A stretch of DNA of 64,000 nt from Flavobacterium terrae (GCF_900142035.1 NZ_FQZI01000001.1:434001-498000), one strand, 5' to 3'. Positions 19,536 through 28,270 are shown, counted from the first letter of the stretch. Numbers and translations: made by a program. The notes: generated from the sequence alone by a model not told the origin.

Positions 19536-20627
19536 TTAATAATTTGCTTTTAATTTTCGCATCAAATATTTTACTCCTTCTTGTGTATCTAAGTTAAAAG
19601 AGTTTGTAAAAATAATGTAGGTTTTGTTTTTTGTTCTGTCTATATGAACAAGTGTGTAGTAAGTTCCTACAGTTCCTGCATGAGTAGAAAATTCTTTTCC
19701 ATTTTCGTAAATATTAAACCATCCCATCGAATAATTTTCAACTCCTTTATGTAAAAATTGGTAAGTGTTGGCTTTTAAATAATTGCTTTCGCCTTTTAAG
19801 CCTTGCAAATTGAGTTGTATAAATTTTACATAATCTTTTAATCTAATGTTTATATCACCAGCAGGCTGATCGATATCCAATTTGTTATTGGTAGTTGAAG
19901 GAACCGGTTTAAGAGTGTCATTTTCGAATGTATGTCCCCAAGTATCCTTTTTCTTTTGGTTTTCTGGCCATGAGAGTTTTACATGTAATTTCAAATCTTT
20001 ATTAAATACCTTTTCAACTAATTGTTCCCAACTTTTACCAGTAGTTTTTTCTAACATCAAAGTTGCAAGAACATAACCTGCATTAGAATATACAAATGGC
20101 ATATTCTCATCTAATTTTGCAGGCTCTAAAGTGAAAACAAATTGACCGTATTGATTTCTTTTTTCTTGATTAGTGCCTTTAAATTGAGGGAGTTTGATTT
20201 CTTCCTCATTTTCAAATCCAGCATTTCCTTGAAGTGGTTGTATTCCTGCCCTATGCGATAGTAATTCTTGTAATGTAATATTAAAATATTCTGGTTTAGA
20301 TTTTTGTTTCCATTCAGGAAAAACATCAAAGAACTTTGTTGACCATTGCAATTTTCCTAGTTCGACATATTTTGCAATAACATAAGCTGTCATGGCTTTT
20401 GTGTTTGAACCTATATGAAATCGATCATTTAAGGTGGCCTTGTCATTTAAATTTATAGAATGAAGGCCAATGGCTTCAATTTCAAAAATGGATTTATCAT
20501 CTATTACCGCATAACTTATTTCGGGAATATGTTTCGCTATTCTAATGGAGTCTGCATATTGAAGAGTTTTCTGACCCCAAGTTATAGAGGTGATTAAAAA
20601 AAATGATACTTTAAAAAAATTACTCAT
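19536..20627 (-). CDS. Serine hydrolase, beta-lactamase/class C fold, secreted
   Basis: This 363-residue protein has a short signal-like N-terminus (FFKVSFFLITSITWGQ) and the serine beta-lactamase fold: the SxxK motif S74-N-T-K77 within FHIGSNTKAMTAY, the YxN motif in PFVYSNAGYVLATLML, and a C-terminal HAGTVGTYYTLV as the KTG-like element. It could be an esterase or peptidase rather than a beta-lactamase; the substrate cannot be read. Its ATG shares one base with the stop of the 58-residue gene upstream (TAATG), indicating translational coupling. Confidence 0.87.
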   Translation of the reverse strand: MSNFFKVSFFLITSITWGQKTLQYADSIRIAKHIPEISYAVIDDKSIFEIEAIGLHSINLNDKATLNDRFHIGSNTKAMTAYVIAKYVELGKLQWSTKFFDVFPEWKQKSKPEYFNITLQELLSHRAGIQPLQGNAGFENEEEIKLPQFKGTNQEKRNQYGQFVFTLEPAKLDENMPFVYSNAGYVLATLMLEKTTGKSWEQLVEKVFNKDLKLHVKLSWPENQKKKDTWGHTFENDTLKPVPSTTNNKLDIDQPAGDINIRLKDYVKFIQLNLQGLKGESNYLKANTYQFLHKGVENYSMGWFNIYENGKEFSTHAGTVGTYYTLVHIDRTKNKTYIIFTNSFNLDTQEGVKYLMRKLKANY

Positions 20628-20803
20628 TAAATTAATCTTTTTGCTTTGGGTTTAATAATAAGAGAAAGAATTAAAAATCCAATACCTACTCCTGATATTA
20701 AACCTTTGGTTACATCTGAAAGATTTTGATTTGTGATAACAAGTGGCAATGTCGTTAGTGTTAGTCCAATAATTCTTAACACAATGGTTTTGTTAGGCTT
20801 CAT
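20627..20803 (-). CDS. Small two-helix membrane protein (58 aa), coupled to the serine hydrolase
   Basis: The frame starts MKPNKTIVLRII and ends KPKAKRLI. Two hydrophobic segments, about residues 7-24 and 35-50, suggest a two-helix membrane hairpin with basic ends. Its stop overlaps the serine hydrolase start (TAATG), and its own start lies 10 bases after the Lrp-family gene, so the three minus-strand genes are probably one operon. No family is recognised. Coupling and composition support it as real. Confidence 0.65.
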   Translation of the reverse strand: MKPNKTIVLRIIGLTLTTLPLVITNQNLSDVTKGLISGVGIGFLILSLIIKPKAKRLI

Positions 20804-20813
20804 AAACTTTCTT

Positions 20814-21284
20814 TTACAATTGTATTTGTCTCTCTATTTGTTGTTCCAAAGAAATAAAAGTCTCAGTTCTTGAAACCCCTTCAATGGCTTGTATTTTAGT
20901 ATTGAGCAAATGCATTAAATGCTCGTTATCACGACAAATTATTTTAATCAGTATGCTCCAGTTTCCTGTGGTATAATGACATTCTAAAACTTCAGGAATT
21001 TTTCGAAGTTCTTTTACAGCTTCAGGATTTCTAGCTGCTTTATCTAAATAAATGCCCACAAAAGCCATAGTGCTGTAACCCAAAACTTTATTGTTGACAG
21101 TGAACTTAGATCCAGAGATTACTTTTGCTTCTTCCAACTTTCTTAATCGTTGATGAATAGCTGCACCAGAAATACCAATTTTGCTCGCAATTTGTAAGAT
21201 AGGTTTACGAGCATCTTCCATTAGGTCTCGAAGAATAACTTTATCTATACCATCTATTTCAATTTGTAACTGATTAATTTTCAT
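20814..21284 (-). CDS. Lrp/AsnC family transcriptional regulator
   Basis: This 156-residue regulator has an N-terminal winged helix-turn-helix (DKVILRDLMEDARKPILQIASKIGISGAAIHQRLRKLEE, residues about 13-55) and a C-terminal RAM ligand-binding/oligomerisation domain with LECHYTTGNWSILIKIICRD and the I-Q-A-I-E-G-V-S-R-T-E-T end. Such proteins respond to amino acids. It is first in a likely operon with the 58-residue protein and the serine hydrolase, so it may control them and itself. Confidence 0.94.
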   Translation of the reverse strand: MKINQLQIEIDGIDKVILRDLMEDARKPILQIASKIGISGAAIHQRLRKLEEAKVISGSKFTVNNKVLGYSTMAFVGIYLDKAARNPEAVKELRKIPEVLECHYTTGNWSILIKIICRDNEHLMHLLNTKIQAIEGVSRTETFISLEQQIERQIQL

Positions 21285-21439
21285 TTTTAATAAATTGATA
21301 GTTAAATATACTCTTTTTCTTTCTTTTTATGACATTAGGATTTAATTAAGTTTTTGCATTAGTATGAGAGAGGCAATATTTTTTTATTCTTATCGTTTCA
21401 TAATCAACCTACTATATGTTTAACCTTAATCTACTACAA

Positions 21440-22048
21440 ATGATGAATTTTAAAAAATCATTCAGAATTGCAATTTGTTTTTTTGCGGTTGCAACTCTTT
21501 CAGCTCAAGAAAATCGAATTTCTTCTAATGCTATTGGGAATCAGTTTAATGTTATTTTAGATAAATCGGAAACTTACAGAGATTTAAAAATAGTAAAGAA
21601 GCAGTCGATTTTAAATTTAAAGCAGGCTGTTTTAAACTCGATTTCAGCTGTTGAAACTGATCTTGCTGATTCTAAAATAGCTTTGGAACAAAAGATAAAT
21701 GAAATATCAACCCTAAAAAAAGAATTAGACCAAACAAAAGCTACTTTGTCTTCATATACAAGCTCTGGACCAACAATTACCTTTTTAGGGATAGAGTTTA
21801 ATAAGACTTTCTTTAATTATCTTTTGAGTTTTATTTTGTTAGGTTCTATGACGGCAGTGGTTTTTTTCTTTCTACAGTTTAGAAAAATGAATTTAACGAC
21901 AAAGCATTCTAAAAGTGTTTTAAATGATTTGGAAGAAGAATATCAATCATATAAGAGAAACGCTATTGAAAGAGAGCAAAAAATTAGTCGTCAATTACAA
22001 GATGTACTAAACAAGCAGAAGCAAATGCAGATAAAAACAGCTTCATAA
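21440..22048 (+). CDS. Secreted/membrane coiled-coil protein of unknown function
   Basis: This 202-residue protein starts MMNFKKSFRIAICFF with a signal peptide ending near LSAQ. A long helical region (about 75-115) with heptad-like KIALEQKINEISTLKKELDQTKATL is followed by one transmembrane helix (about 130-152) and a charged helical tail (LEEEYQSYKRNAIEREQKISRQLQD). The family is widespread in flavobacteria and, as I recall, sometimes carries a mistaken tRNA methyltransferase name; nothing here supports that. An earlier ATG at 21416 would precede the signal peptide and is less likely. Confidence 0.75.
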   Translation: MMNFKKSFRIAICFFAVATLSAQENRISSNAIGNQFNVILDKSETYRDLKIVKKQSILNLKQAVLNSISAVETDLADSKIALEQKINEISTLKKELDQTKATLSSYTSSGPTITFLGIEFNKTFFNYLLSFILLGSMTAVVFFFLQFRKMNLTTKHSKSVLNDLEEEYQSYKRNAIEREQKISRQLQDVLNKQKQMQIKTAS

Positions 22049-22050
22049 AA

Positions 22051-22084
22051 AAAAGACCTGCTTTTTCATATGAGCAGGTCTTTT
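22051..22084. terminator. Bidirectional terminator
   Basis: AAAAGACCTGCT (22051-22062) and AGCAGGTCTTTT (22073-22084) form a perfect 12-base stem with A and T tracts, lying between two convergent genes. Confidence 0.85.
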
Positions 22085-22100
22085 TCAAAATGTGTAAGTA

Positions 22101-23453
22101 TTAATTGTAGCCTTTGTAAGTCACTTCTTTTTCGTGGAAAATGACCCCATATTCTTCTAATTCTTTTAAAATAGGTTCGTAGACTTCTTTTTTAATTGGA
22201 AGTTGAACACCAGGTGTTTTAATATTACCGTTTAATATTTGTAATGTAGCCATGGCTACTGGTAAACCAACCGTTTTTGCCATTGCGGTATAGGTTTGGT
22301 CGTCGCCAATGCAAACCATGGTTGCATCAATTTGTTTGCGTTCGCCGTTAAGTTCGTATCCAAATTTATGATACATCACAATCATGTCTTTATCATGTTC
22401 TTGTAATGTCCATGAATCAGTAAGTATTTTTTCTAAGGCTTGAGCTGGAGTGGCATTTTTTAAACCTATTTTCTTTTCTTCATTGAATAAATCCAGTTCT
22501 ACTAATTTATCCCACATCACATCATCTTGATCAATTTTAAGTTGGTGACGTAATTTGATCTCAACAGAATCTGTAGGGTGATAAGGTAAAAACAAGTTTA
22601 CAAATCCACGGTAGCTCATGTTTTCTGAATCATCTATTGTATAGGTGTCATCAGTCATTCCTAATTGCACAAACATATCCCATGCTTTTGAATAACCTAC
22701 ACGGCGAATTGTTCCTCTAAAAACCGTAAGAGCGTCATCTAAACCATAAACACTTCTGTATTTTAAAGAATCTCTGTTGGCGTAACCTTCAAAGCGTCCA
22801 TAACCTTCAACTTCAAGAAATTCAGTTCTTCTGAATAGTTTGTTGTATGGTATGTATTTGTAAGTGCCTTCTTGAATAAATTTAGCAGCCCCACCTTGAC
22901 CAGCTAAAACTACATTTCTTGGAGCCCAAGTAAATTTGTAGTTCCAAAGATTATTGTCACTTTCTGGTGCTACTAAACCTCCACAAAATGATTCGAATAA
23001 AATTACTTTTCCGCCTTGTTCACGAATTTCATCAAGTACTTTCATGGCGCTCATATGATCGATACCAGGATCAAGACCTACTTCGTTCATGAAAACCAAT
23101 CCATTTTCTTTGGCTTGTGCATCTAAAGCTTGCATTGCATCGCTAATATAAGAGGCCGTTACCATGTGTTTTTTGAAAGTGATACAGTCTTTAGCAACTT
23201 CAATGTGCATGTGAGCAGGTAGCATAGAAATTACGATATCTGCTTTTTGAATTTCGCTTTGACGCTGTTCAGTGTTGTTAATGTCTAATGCTATGGCACT
23301 GGCATTTTTGTGGCCTTTAGTTTTACGTTGTGCTAATTCTAAAGATAAATCGCCTATGGTTATGTGTAAATTTTCACTTTCAGATTTTTCTAAAAGATAT
23401 TTTATAAGTGATGAAGCTGAACGACCAGCTCCAATGATTAATACATTTTTCAT
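22101..23453 (-). CDS. Saccharopine dehydrogenase family protein
   Basis: This 450-residue protein starts MKNVLIIGAGRSASSLIKYLL, an NAD(P)-binding Rossmann motif. It then has DIVISMLPAHMHIEVAKDCI, VTASYISDAMQ and MNEVGLDPGIDHMSAMKVLDEI, hallmarks of the saccharopine dehydrogenase/LYS9 family, and FESFCGGLVAPE. It may be a saccharopine reductase-like or related lysine-pathway enzyme; the exact reaction is not certain. The open frame extends 41 codons upstream, but the Rossmann motif right after Met at 23453 decides the start. Divergent from the DUF423 gene. Confidence 0.9.
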   Translation of the reverse strand: MKNVLIIGAGRSASSLIKYLLEKSESENLHITIGDLSLELAQRKTKGHKNASAIALDINNTEQRQSEIQKADIVISMLPAHMHIEVAKDCITFKKHMVTASYISDAMQALDAQAKENGLVFMNEVGLDPGIDHMSAMKVLDEIREQGGKVILFESFCGGLVAPESDNNLWNYKFTWAPRNVVLAGQGGAAKFIQEGTYKYIPYNKLFRRTEFLEVEGYGRFEGYANRDSLKYRSVYGLDDALTVFRGTIRRVGYSKAWDMFVQLGMTDDTYTIDDSENMSYRGFVNLFLPYHPTDSVEIKLRHQLKIDQDDVMWDKLVELDLFNEEKKIGLKNATPAQALEKILTDSWTLQEHDKDMIVMYHKFGYELNGERKQIDATMVCIGDDQTYTAMAKTVGLPVAMATLQILNGNIKTPGVQLPIKKEVYEPILKELEEYGVIFHEKEVTYKGYN

Positions 23454-23549
23454 TGTTGGTTTGGTAAAAAAATCACACAAATGTAGCAAAATGTTATATT
23501 TTAAAAAGCTTTCGTGCGAAAAATGAAAGTATATTAACGAAATGTGTAG

Positions 23550-23557
23550 TAAATTTG
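23550..23557 (+). promoter_or_regulatory. -7 box before the DUF423 gene (TAAATTTG)
   Basis: TAAATTTG matches TAnnTTTG and lies 19 bases before the ATG at 23577. Confidence 0.4.
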
Positions 23558-23576
23558 AAGAAAATTTTCTGAACAA

Positions 23577-23963
23577 ATGGATAAAAAAATCTTGATAACA
23601 GCTTTGAGTTTTGGTTTTGTATCAATTGTTTTAGGTGCTTTTGGCGCTCATGCATTAAAAAAAGTTTTAACTATTGATCAATTGAGTTCTTTCGAAGTTG
23701 GAGTTAGATACATGATGTACCATGCTCTTTTTTTATTGTTTTTAGGAACTACTTCTATTGTATTGCCTGAACAAAAAAATGTAATTTACTACCTAACTCT
23801 TTCTGGAACTTTATTTTTTTCTGTATCAATTTTCTTGCTTTCAACACAAGCGTTATCGGGTTTAAATTTTAAATTTTTAGGGCCTATAACCCCAATAGGA
23901 GGGCTATTGTTAATTGCTGCTTGGGCTACAACTATCTACTATATTATCACAAAAAAAGGCTAA
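23577..23963 (+). CDS. DUF423 family inner-membrane protein
   Basis: This 128-residue protein has the DUF423 (YgdD-like) pattern: FGFVSIVLGAFGAHALKK at the N-terminus, VGVRYMMYHALFLL, and LGPITPIGGLLLIAAW near the C-terminus. Four transmembrane helices are evident. Function is unknown, although the family is widespread. Its gene follows the divergent saccharopine dehydrogenase-like gene and precedes pckA by 69 bases. Confidence 0.93.
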   Translation: MDKKILITALSFGFVSIVLGAFGAHALKKVLTIDQLSSFEVGVRYMMYHALFLLFLGTTSIVLPEQKNVIYYLTLSGTLFFSVSIFLLSTQALSGLNFKFLGPITPIGGLLLIAAWATTIYYIITKKG

Positions 23964-23990
23964 ACTGTGAGGCTATTCAAATAATATTTT

Positions 23991-23998
23991 TACTTTTG
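23991..23998 (+). promoter_or_regulatory. -7 box of pckA (TACTTTTG)
   Basis: TACTTTTG fits TAnnTTTG and lies 34 bases before the pckA ATG. Confidence 0.45.
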
Positions 23999-24032
23999 CC
24001 GTTATAAAAAAACACAACTTATCGTAAAATTT

Positions 24033-25658
24033 ATGGAAACATACACCCCAACTACGAAAACGATTTCGTTAGAAAAATACGGAATCAATGACGTTAAAGA
24101 AATTGTATATAATCCTTCATACGAATTATTATATCAGGAAGAGCTGAATCCTTCTCTTGAAGGATATGAAAGAGGACAATTAACAGAGCTTGGTGCTGTT
24201 AATGTAATGACAGGTGAGTTTACAGGTCGTTCCCCAAAAGATAAATACATTGTAAAAGACGCTGTTACAGAAAATACTATCTGGTGGACTTCTGAAAAAG
24301 CAGTAAATGATAATAAACCCATTTCTACAGATACTTGGAATGCGTTAAAGAAAAACACAGTAGATCAACTATCAGGAAAAAGATTATTTGTAGTAGATAC
24401 TTTTTGTGGTGCCAATGAAAACACTCGTTTAAAAGTTCGTTTCATTGTTGAGGTGGCTTGGCAAGCACATTTTGTAAAAAATATGTTTATCCGTCCTACA
24501 GAAGATGAATTAGCTAATTATGGTGAACCAGATTTCGTAGTGATGAATGCTTCAAAAAGAGGTTTTGCAGATTACAAGGCACATAATCTAAATTCTGAAG
24601 TATATATTGCTTTCAACCTAACTGAAAAAATCCAATTGATTGGTGGTACTTGGTACGGTGGAGAAATGAAAAAAGGTTTATTCTCAATGATGAACTATTA
24701 TTTACCTCTTCAAGGAATGGCTTCTATGCATTGTTCTGCTAACAAAGGTAAAGATGGTGATGTTGCGGTTTTCTTTGGTTTATCTGGAACAGGAAAAACT
24801 ACATTATCTACAGATCCTAAGCGTGAATTAATTGGTGACGATGAGCACGGATGGGATAATGATGGCGTTTTCAACTTTGAAGGAGGTTGTTACGCAAAAA
24901 CAATCGATTTAAGTGCAGCAAACGAACCAGACATTTATGGAGCCATCAGAAAAGATGCATTATTAGAAAATGTAACTGTTGATGCTAATGGTAAAATAGA
25001 TTTCAAAGATGGTTCTGTAACACAAAATACTCGTGTTTCTTACCGAATTAATCATATTAAAAATATTGTAACTCCAGTTTCAAAAGCTGGTCATGCAACA
25101 AAAGTTATTTTCTTAACTGCAGATGCTTTCGGGGTTATGCCACCGGTTTCTAAACTGACACCAGAGCAAACTAAATATTACTTCTTATCTGGATTTACTG
25201 CTAAATTAGCTGGTACAGAAAGAGGGGTTACACAACCAGAGCCAACGTTCTCAGCTTGTTTTGGTAAAGCGTTTTTATCATTACACCCAACAAAATATGG
25301 TGAGGAGTTAGTGAAAAAAATGGAAGAGCACAATGCTAAAGCTTATATGGTTAATACAGGATGGAATGGTACTGGAAAGCGAATTTCAATTAAAGATACA
25401 CGCGCAATTATAGATGCTATTTTAGATGGTTCTATCGAAAATGCTGATAACGCAGTTGTACCAGTATTTAACTTTAATGTACCAACTGCATTGCCAAATG
25501 TAGATGCAAATATTCTTGATCCAAGAAATACTTATGCAGATGCATCTGAATGGAATGCAAAAGCAGAAGATTTAGCAGGAAGATTTATTAAAAACTTTGT
25601 TCAATATACTGATAACGAAGAAGGTCTAAGTCTTGTAAAAGCAGGCCCTCAATTATAA
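24033..25658 (+). CDS. pckA: Phosphoenolpyruvate carboxykinase (ATP)
   Basis: This 541-residue enzyme converts oxaloacetate and ATP to PEP and CO2, the entry step of gluconeogenesis. It shows [32 protein letters not shown] with the metal-binding Lys/His region, the kinase loop [15 protein letters not shown] (near residue 245), GDDEHGWD and [13 protein letters not shown]. Length and motifs are those of the ATP-dependent form. It is monocistronic, with a strong terminator shared with rnpA. Confidence 0.98.
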   Translation: METYTPTTKTISLEKYGINDVKEIVYNPSYELLYQEELNPSLEGYERGQLTELGAVNVMTGEFTGRSPKDKYIVKDAVTENTIWWTSEKAVNDNKPISTDTWNALKKNTVDQLSGKRLFVVDTFCGANENTRLKVRFIVEVAWQAHFVKNMFIRPTEDELANYGEPDFVVMNASKRGFADYKAHNLNSEVYIAFNLTEKIQLIGGTWYGGEMKKGLFSMMNYYLPLQGMASMHCSANKGKDGDVAVFFGLSGTGKTTLSTDPKRELIGDDEHGWDNDGVFNFEGGCYAKTIDLSAANEPDIYGAIRKDALLENVTVDANGKIDFKDGSVTQNTRVSYRINHIKNIVTPVSKAGHATKVIFLTADAFGVMPPVSKLTPEQTKYYFLSGFTAKLAGTERGVTQPEPTFSACFGKAFLSLHPTKYGEELVKKMEEHNAKAYMVNTGWNGTGKRISIKDTRAIIDAILDGSIENADNAVVPVFNFNVPTALPNVDANILDPRNTYADASEWNAKAEDLAGRFIKNFVQYTDNEEGLSLVKAGPQL

Positions 25659-25684
25659 TACGGTTATTAATTCAATTGAATACA

Positions 25685-25713
25685 AAAAGAGTCCCGATTT
25701 TCGGGACTCTTTT
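25685..25713. terminator. Bidirectional terminator between pckA and rnpA
   Basis: AAAAGAGTCCCGA (25685-25697) pairs with TCGGGACTCTTTT (25701-25713) over 13 bases, with a three-base loop and flanking A/T tracts. Confidence 0.88.
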
Positions 25714-25721
25714 ATTTTGTT

Positions 25722-26114
25722 TTATTCTTTCGAAATATCTTTTTGAATGGCTGTGGCAAACTTTTCAAATAATTGAATAGTCTTTTCGGTCACTTCTTGA
25801 TAGTTTAATCGATCTTTTGTTTGGTACAAAAACATAAAAGCGTAGTTTTTATTTTCAATAGCATCAATCAAAACGCTTTTATTTAATCGATACGCTTCAC
25901 GTAAGACACGTTTGTAATAATTTCTATCAACTGCCTTTTTAAAATGTTTTTTAGATACTGAAACGCCTAATTTAATCTTTGAGTCTTCTAAATCTGAAAT
26001 TTCAACGTAAACTAATCGTAAAGGATATTTTGAAACAGATTTCCCTTCGGAAAAAAGTTGATCTATTAAAGTTCTACTTTTAAGCTTTTCGTTTTTTGGA
26101 TACGTATGTTTCAT
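25722..26114 (-). CDS. rnpA: Ribonuclease P protein component
   Basis: This 130-residue basic protein assists RNase P RNA in 5' maturation of tRNAs. The family signature is GVSVSKKHFKKAVDRNYYKRVLREAYR (around residues 55-82), containing the RNR-like motif as DRNYYKR. The N-terminal YPKNEKLKSRTLIDQLFSEGKS is typical. rpmH is not adjacent, as is common in Bacteroidota. It converges on pckA across a bidirectional terminator. Confidence 0.95.
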   Translation of the reverse strand: MKHTYPKNEKLKSRTLIDQLFSEGKSVSKYPLRLVYVEISDLEDSKIKLGVSVSKKHFKKAVDRNYYKRVLREAYRLNKSVLIDAIENKNYAFMFLYQTKDRLNYQEVTEKTIQLFEKFATAIQKDISKE

Positions 26115-26203
26115 TGGCGCAAAATTACTAAAAGCAGTTGTGTTTTCAATATGTTTTAATAAAGATCAAAAACTTATGTTCTACGTACTATTTATATTTT
26201 GTG

Positions 26204-26211
26204 TAAGTTTG
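26204..26211 (+). promoter_or_regulatory. -7 box before the methyltransferase gene (TAAGTTTG)
   Basis: TAAGTTTG fits TAnnTTTG and lies only 10 bases before the ATG at 26222, predicting a very short leader. Confidence 0.4.
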
Positions 26212-26221
26212 AAATAAAAAG

Positions 26222-27241
26222 ATGCAGCATTATAGAGACGAGTTGTTGAAAATTGGAACTGTTTTTCAGAGAGAGGAAATTGATTTTCTAGAACTTTCAT
26301 CGGCAATTAACGCTTATAAACAAATTATATACGGATTAACCAATATAGATATCCATTCGGATGCAAGCCGCCAAGACATTCATTCTTCAAATGGTAAGGC
26401 GATAGGAACAACATGGGCGGCTATGTGTTTAGAGGATATATTAAGAACTAAGAAGTTCATAAACGGTGTCTTTAAAGCTATAGAGAAACTTAAAAGAGAT
26501 GGAAAAAAGACCATTCATATTCTTTATGCTGGAACAGGTCCTTTTGCTACTCTTCTATTGCCGGTTTTAGCACAATATTCTTCTGAAGAATTAAAAACAA
26601 CTTTAATCGAAATAAATACAGAGAGTTTTACTTTCATGAAAGCTCTTATTGAACAATTGGGTTTTGACGAACATGTGCTAGCCTATAAAAATGAGGATGC
26701 TACGAAATTGAAAATTGAAAACCCAGAAACTATCGATATTGTTTTGAGTGAAACCTTACAAAGAGGTTTAGTTGTAGAACAGCAAGTGCCCATAACTATT
26801 AATTTATTGAAACAAATACCTCAACCAATACTATTGATTCCAGAATCATTAGCTCTAGATGTATGTTGGATGAATTACAATGTTTTTATGAACAGAAGTA
26901 TAGAAACTAATGAAGAATCGTACTGCTTACCAATAAAAAGGTTAATCGAAATCAACAAAAACTCACATGAAAATCTAATTTTTGATTTTAATAATTCTAA
27001 TGTGCAAATTCTGGCTCAGGAAAAAATAGAACTATCTTCCAATAAGCAACAACCAGATTATAATCATTTGGCACTTATAACTAGAATTAAAGTTTTTGAA
27101 GATGAAGAAATTTTGATGAACGAAAGTGGTTTGACTTTACCTATCTTCTTAAAAATGCCAGAAGAAGCAAACAATGCCCAAATATTAACTATCTCCTATA
27201 AAATTGATGAAATACCTGGGTATACTTTAGAGTATTCTTGA
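26222..27241 (+). CDS. SAM-dependent methyltransferase-like protein (PRMT5-like core)
   Basis: This 339-residue protein contains a class I methyltransferase core: motif I IHILYAGTGPFATLLLP (near residue 99), an acidic strand end LIEINTES, and IDIVLSETLQRG where protein arginine methyltransferases carry a double-E loop. The N-terminus has an unusual DASRQDIHSSNGKAIGT segment, and the C-terminal 120 residues are beta-rich. The layout recalls PRMT5/CARM1-like enzymes, but the substrate is unknown. No partner gene is evident; a degraded accessory region follows. Confidence 0.7.
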   Translation: MQHYRDELLKIGTVFQREEIDFLELSSAINAYKQIIYGLTNIDIHSDASRQDIHSSNGKAIGTTWAAMCLEDILRTKKFINGVFKAIEKLKRDGKKTIHILYAGTGPFATLLLPVLAQYSSEELKTTLIEINTESFTFMKALIEQLGFDEHVLAYKNEDATKLKIENPETIDIVLSETLQRGLVVEQQVPITINLLKQIPQPILLIPESLALDVCWMNYNVFMNRSIETNEESYCLPIKRLIEINKNSHENLIFDFNNSNVQILAQEKIELSSNKQQPDYNHLALITRIKVFEDEEILMNESGLTLPIFLKMPEEANNAQILTISYKIDEIPGYTLEYS

Positions 27242-27300
27242 TATACTTGTATTTGCTTTCAAAAAAAGACAATGTTTAATTCAAATTTATTTCCTTTTTT

Positions 27301-27355
27301 GTGGGCACGGATTGCAAATCCGCGCTATCTGGTTCTTTCTTTGTGGGCACGGATT
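27301..27355 (+). repeat. REP-like palindromic repeats, two copies
   Basis: GTGGGCACGGATT occurs at 27301-27313 and 27343-27355. The first copy continues into a palindrome GCACGGATT-gca-AATCCGCGC (27305-27325). This looks like the REP-type elements mobilised by REP-associated tyrosine transposases in Bacteroidota; no such transposase is in the window. The rest of 27242-27406 is A/T-rich with no gene. Confidence 0.5.
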
Positions 27356-27406
27356 TATAATTTGTACAATCTTACTAAACAGACTAATAGCAATATAAAA
27401 ATAAAA

Positions 27407-27433
27407 AAACCACAACAAGTAGAGTTGTGGTTT
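27407..27433 (-). terminator. Terminator downstream of the 102-aa gene
   Basis: AAACCACAAC (27407-27416) and GTTGTGGTTT (27424-27433) form a perfect stem, with a T tract on the minus strand side. The same CCACAAC stem occurs after the double-glycine peptide gene at 29459-29484. Confidence 0.75.
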
Positions 27434-27497
27434 AAATCTATGTTTTTTTAAATTTTTAAGTACAAAAAATATGCTCGCCTTAATGCTAAATTTAGAA

Positions 27498-27806
27498 TTA
27501 ATAAGTACCGTCCGGTTCAATATAGCCGTGAGGACGAGAATAATATAAAATATCGTAGTTTTTTGCATCAACATAGCAAGAACAGTAATAACCTTCAATT
27601 AAAGATATTAATTCACCTTTTTCATTATATTGAATATTGCTATCAGGTGTTTTAAAGAAAACTCTATAAATTTCTCTTTTTTTGTTCTCCCTGTCTTCTA
27701 TCTCTTCTTTGTCCCAACATTCTATACCTATTTTTTTGTCATAGTCTAGCCAACCTATGGTTTTCATGTTTTTTTCTACCTTTTCGATAATTTGTTCTTT
27801 AGTCAT
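27498..27806 (-). CDS. Small acidic protein, candidate immunity protein
   Basis: This 102-residue protein starts MTKEQIIEKVEKNMK and contains IGIECWDKEEIEDRENKKREIYRVFFKT and a C-terminal Y-rich part (YYCSCYVDAKNYDILYYSRP). It has no signal peptide or membrane segment. Its ATG overlaps the stop of a truncated upstream reading frame (TAATG) that looks like a toxin tail, the usual arrangement of a toxin C-terminus and its cognate immunity gene. The family is not recognised; the immunity role is inferred only from context. Confidence 0.6.
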   Translation of the reverse strand: MTKEQIIEKVEKNMKTIGWLDYDKKIGIECWDKEEIEDRENKKREIYRVFFKTPDSNIQYNEKGELISLIEGYYCSCYVDAKNYDILYYSRPHGYIEPDGTY

Positions 27807-27943
27807 TATTTTGTGATTTTAATTTTTGATATATCTATCCCTGATTTTTCTAGTTTTATCAAAATAGGTTTAATGTTGTCGTCAAAAGCGTTTTTCAATT
27901 GTTCTTTATTGAACCCTGCTGCGCAAAGTCTCCCGACTTTGAG
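27806..27943 (-). pseudogene. Truncated toxin-tail-like fragment (a)
   Basis: An open frame without a start codon runs from a TAG (27944-27946) to a TAA sharing a base with the next ATG. It reads LKVGRLCAAGFNKEQLKNAF-, then DDNIKPILIKLEKSGIDIS-KIKITK. Codon use is coding-like, and the helical, Lys-rich end resembles the C-termini of polymorphic toxins preceding immunity genes. Its 5' part lies in the hairpin at 27924-27941, so the rest of the gene appears to have been cut off there. Confidence 0.5.
27924..27941 (-). repeat. Junction hairpin H1
   Basis: CAAAGTC (27924-27930) and GACTTTG (27935-27941) form a stem. Read on the minus strand, the unit is CAAAGTCGGGAGACTTTGCG followed by CAGCAGGG, closely matching H2 (28038-28069). 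It sits exactly at the 5' break of fragment (a). Confidence 0.5.
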
Positions 27944-27996
27944 CTACTACAAATAAACATACTTTTTTGAAAATGGAGATATTAGATTTCTAAGAA

Positions 27997-28026
27997 AAAA
28001 GCCACAATGTAAATACTGTGGCTTTT
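27997..28026. terminator. Hairpin terminator within the accessory stretch
   Basis: AAAAGCCACA (27997-28006) and TGTGGCTTTT (28017-28026) are perfect inverted repeats with flanking A/T runs. It lies immediately beyond the stop of fragment (b) on the minus strand. Confidence 0.7.
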
Positions 28027-28028
28027 AA

Positions 28029-28265
28029 TTATCTTAACGCAAAGTCAGGAGACTTTGCGAAGCGGGGATTCTCCCAATGCCAGTTTTGCCCGTCAAATAT
28101 AAGGTTCCTCTCTTTTATTAGTTGCTTTTCTTTTGCTAGTAGTTCTAGATACTCTTTAACAAAATCATCACTTATCGAATCAAGTTTGGTTGCTAACGCT
28201 TGCACTTCTTTTTTAGTCCCTCTGAAAATTTCTTTACCTTCTTTAAAAAATTCTTTGTAATTGTT
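28029..28265 (-). pseudogene. Decapitated gene fragment (b), toxin-tail-like
   Basis: An open frame of about 78 codons with no start codon lies between a TAA (28266-28268) and a TAA at 28029-28031. It reads NNYKEFFKEGKEIFRGTKKE, then a helical segment, ERNLIFDGQNWHWENP and finally RFAKSPDFALR. The last dozen residues are encoded by hairpin H2, so the natural C-terminus may have been replaced when H2 arrived. A helical Lys/Glu-rich C-terminal domain fits a toxin-module remnant; the family is not recognised. Confidence 0.5.
28038..28069 (+). repeat. Junction hairpin H2
   Basis: CGCAAAGTC (28038-28046) and GACTTTGCG (28051-28059) form a 9-base stem, followed by AAGCGGGGAT. It resembles H1 in reverse orientation and the weaker H3 at 28948-28974. 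It provides the 3' end and stop of fragment (b). Confidence 0.55.
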
Positions 28266-28270
28266 TTACA

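Noticed and set aside
21440..22048. tRNA methyltransferase label for the coiled-coil protein
   Set aside because: The sequence shows signal peptide, coiled coil and a membrane helix, with no methyltransferase motif.
27287..27598. Minus-strand open frame running through the REP-like repeats
   Set aside because: It spans palindromic repeats and a terminator, overlaps the 102-aa gene and reads as Cys/Lys-rich repeats of the same DNA motif.
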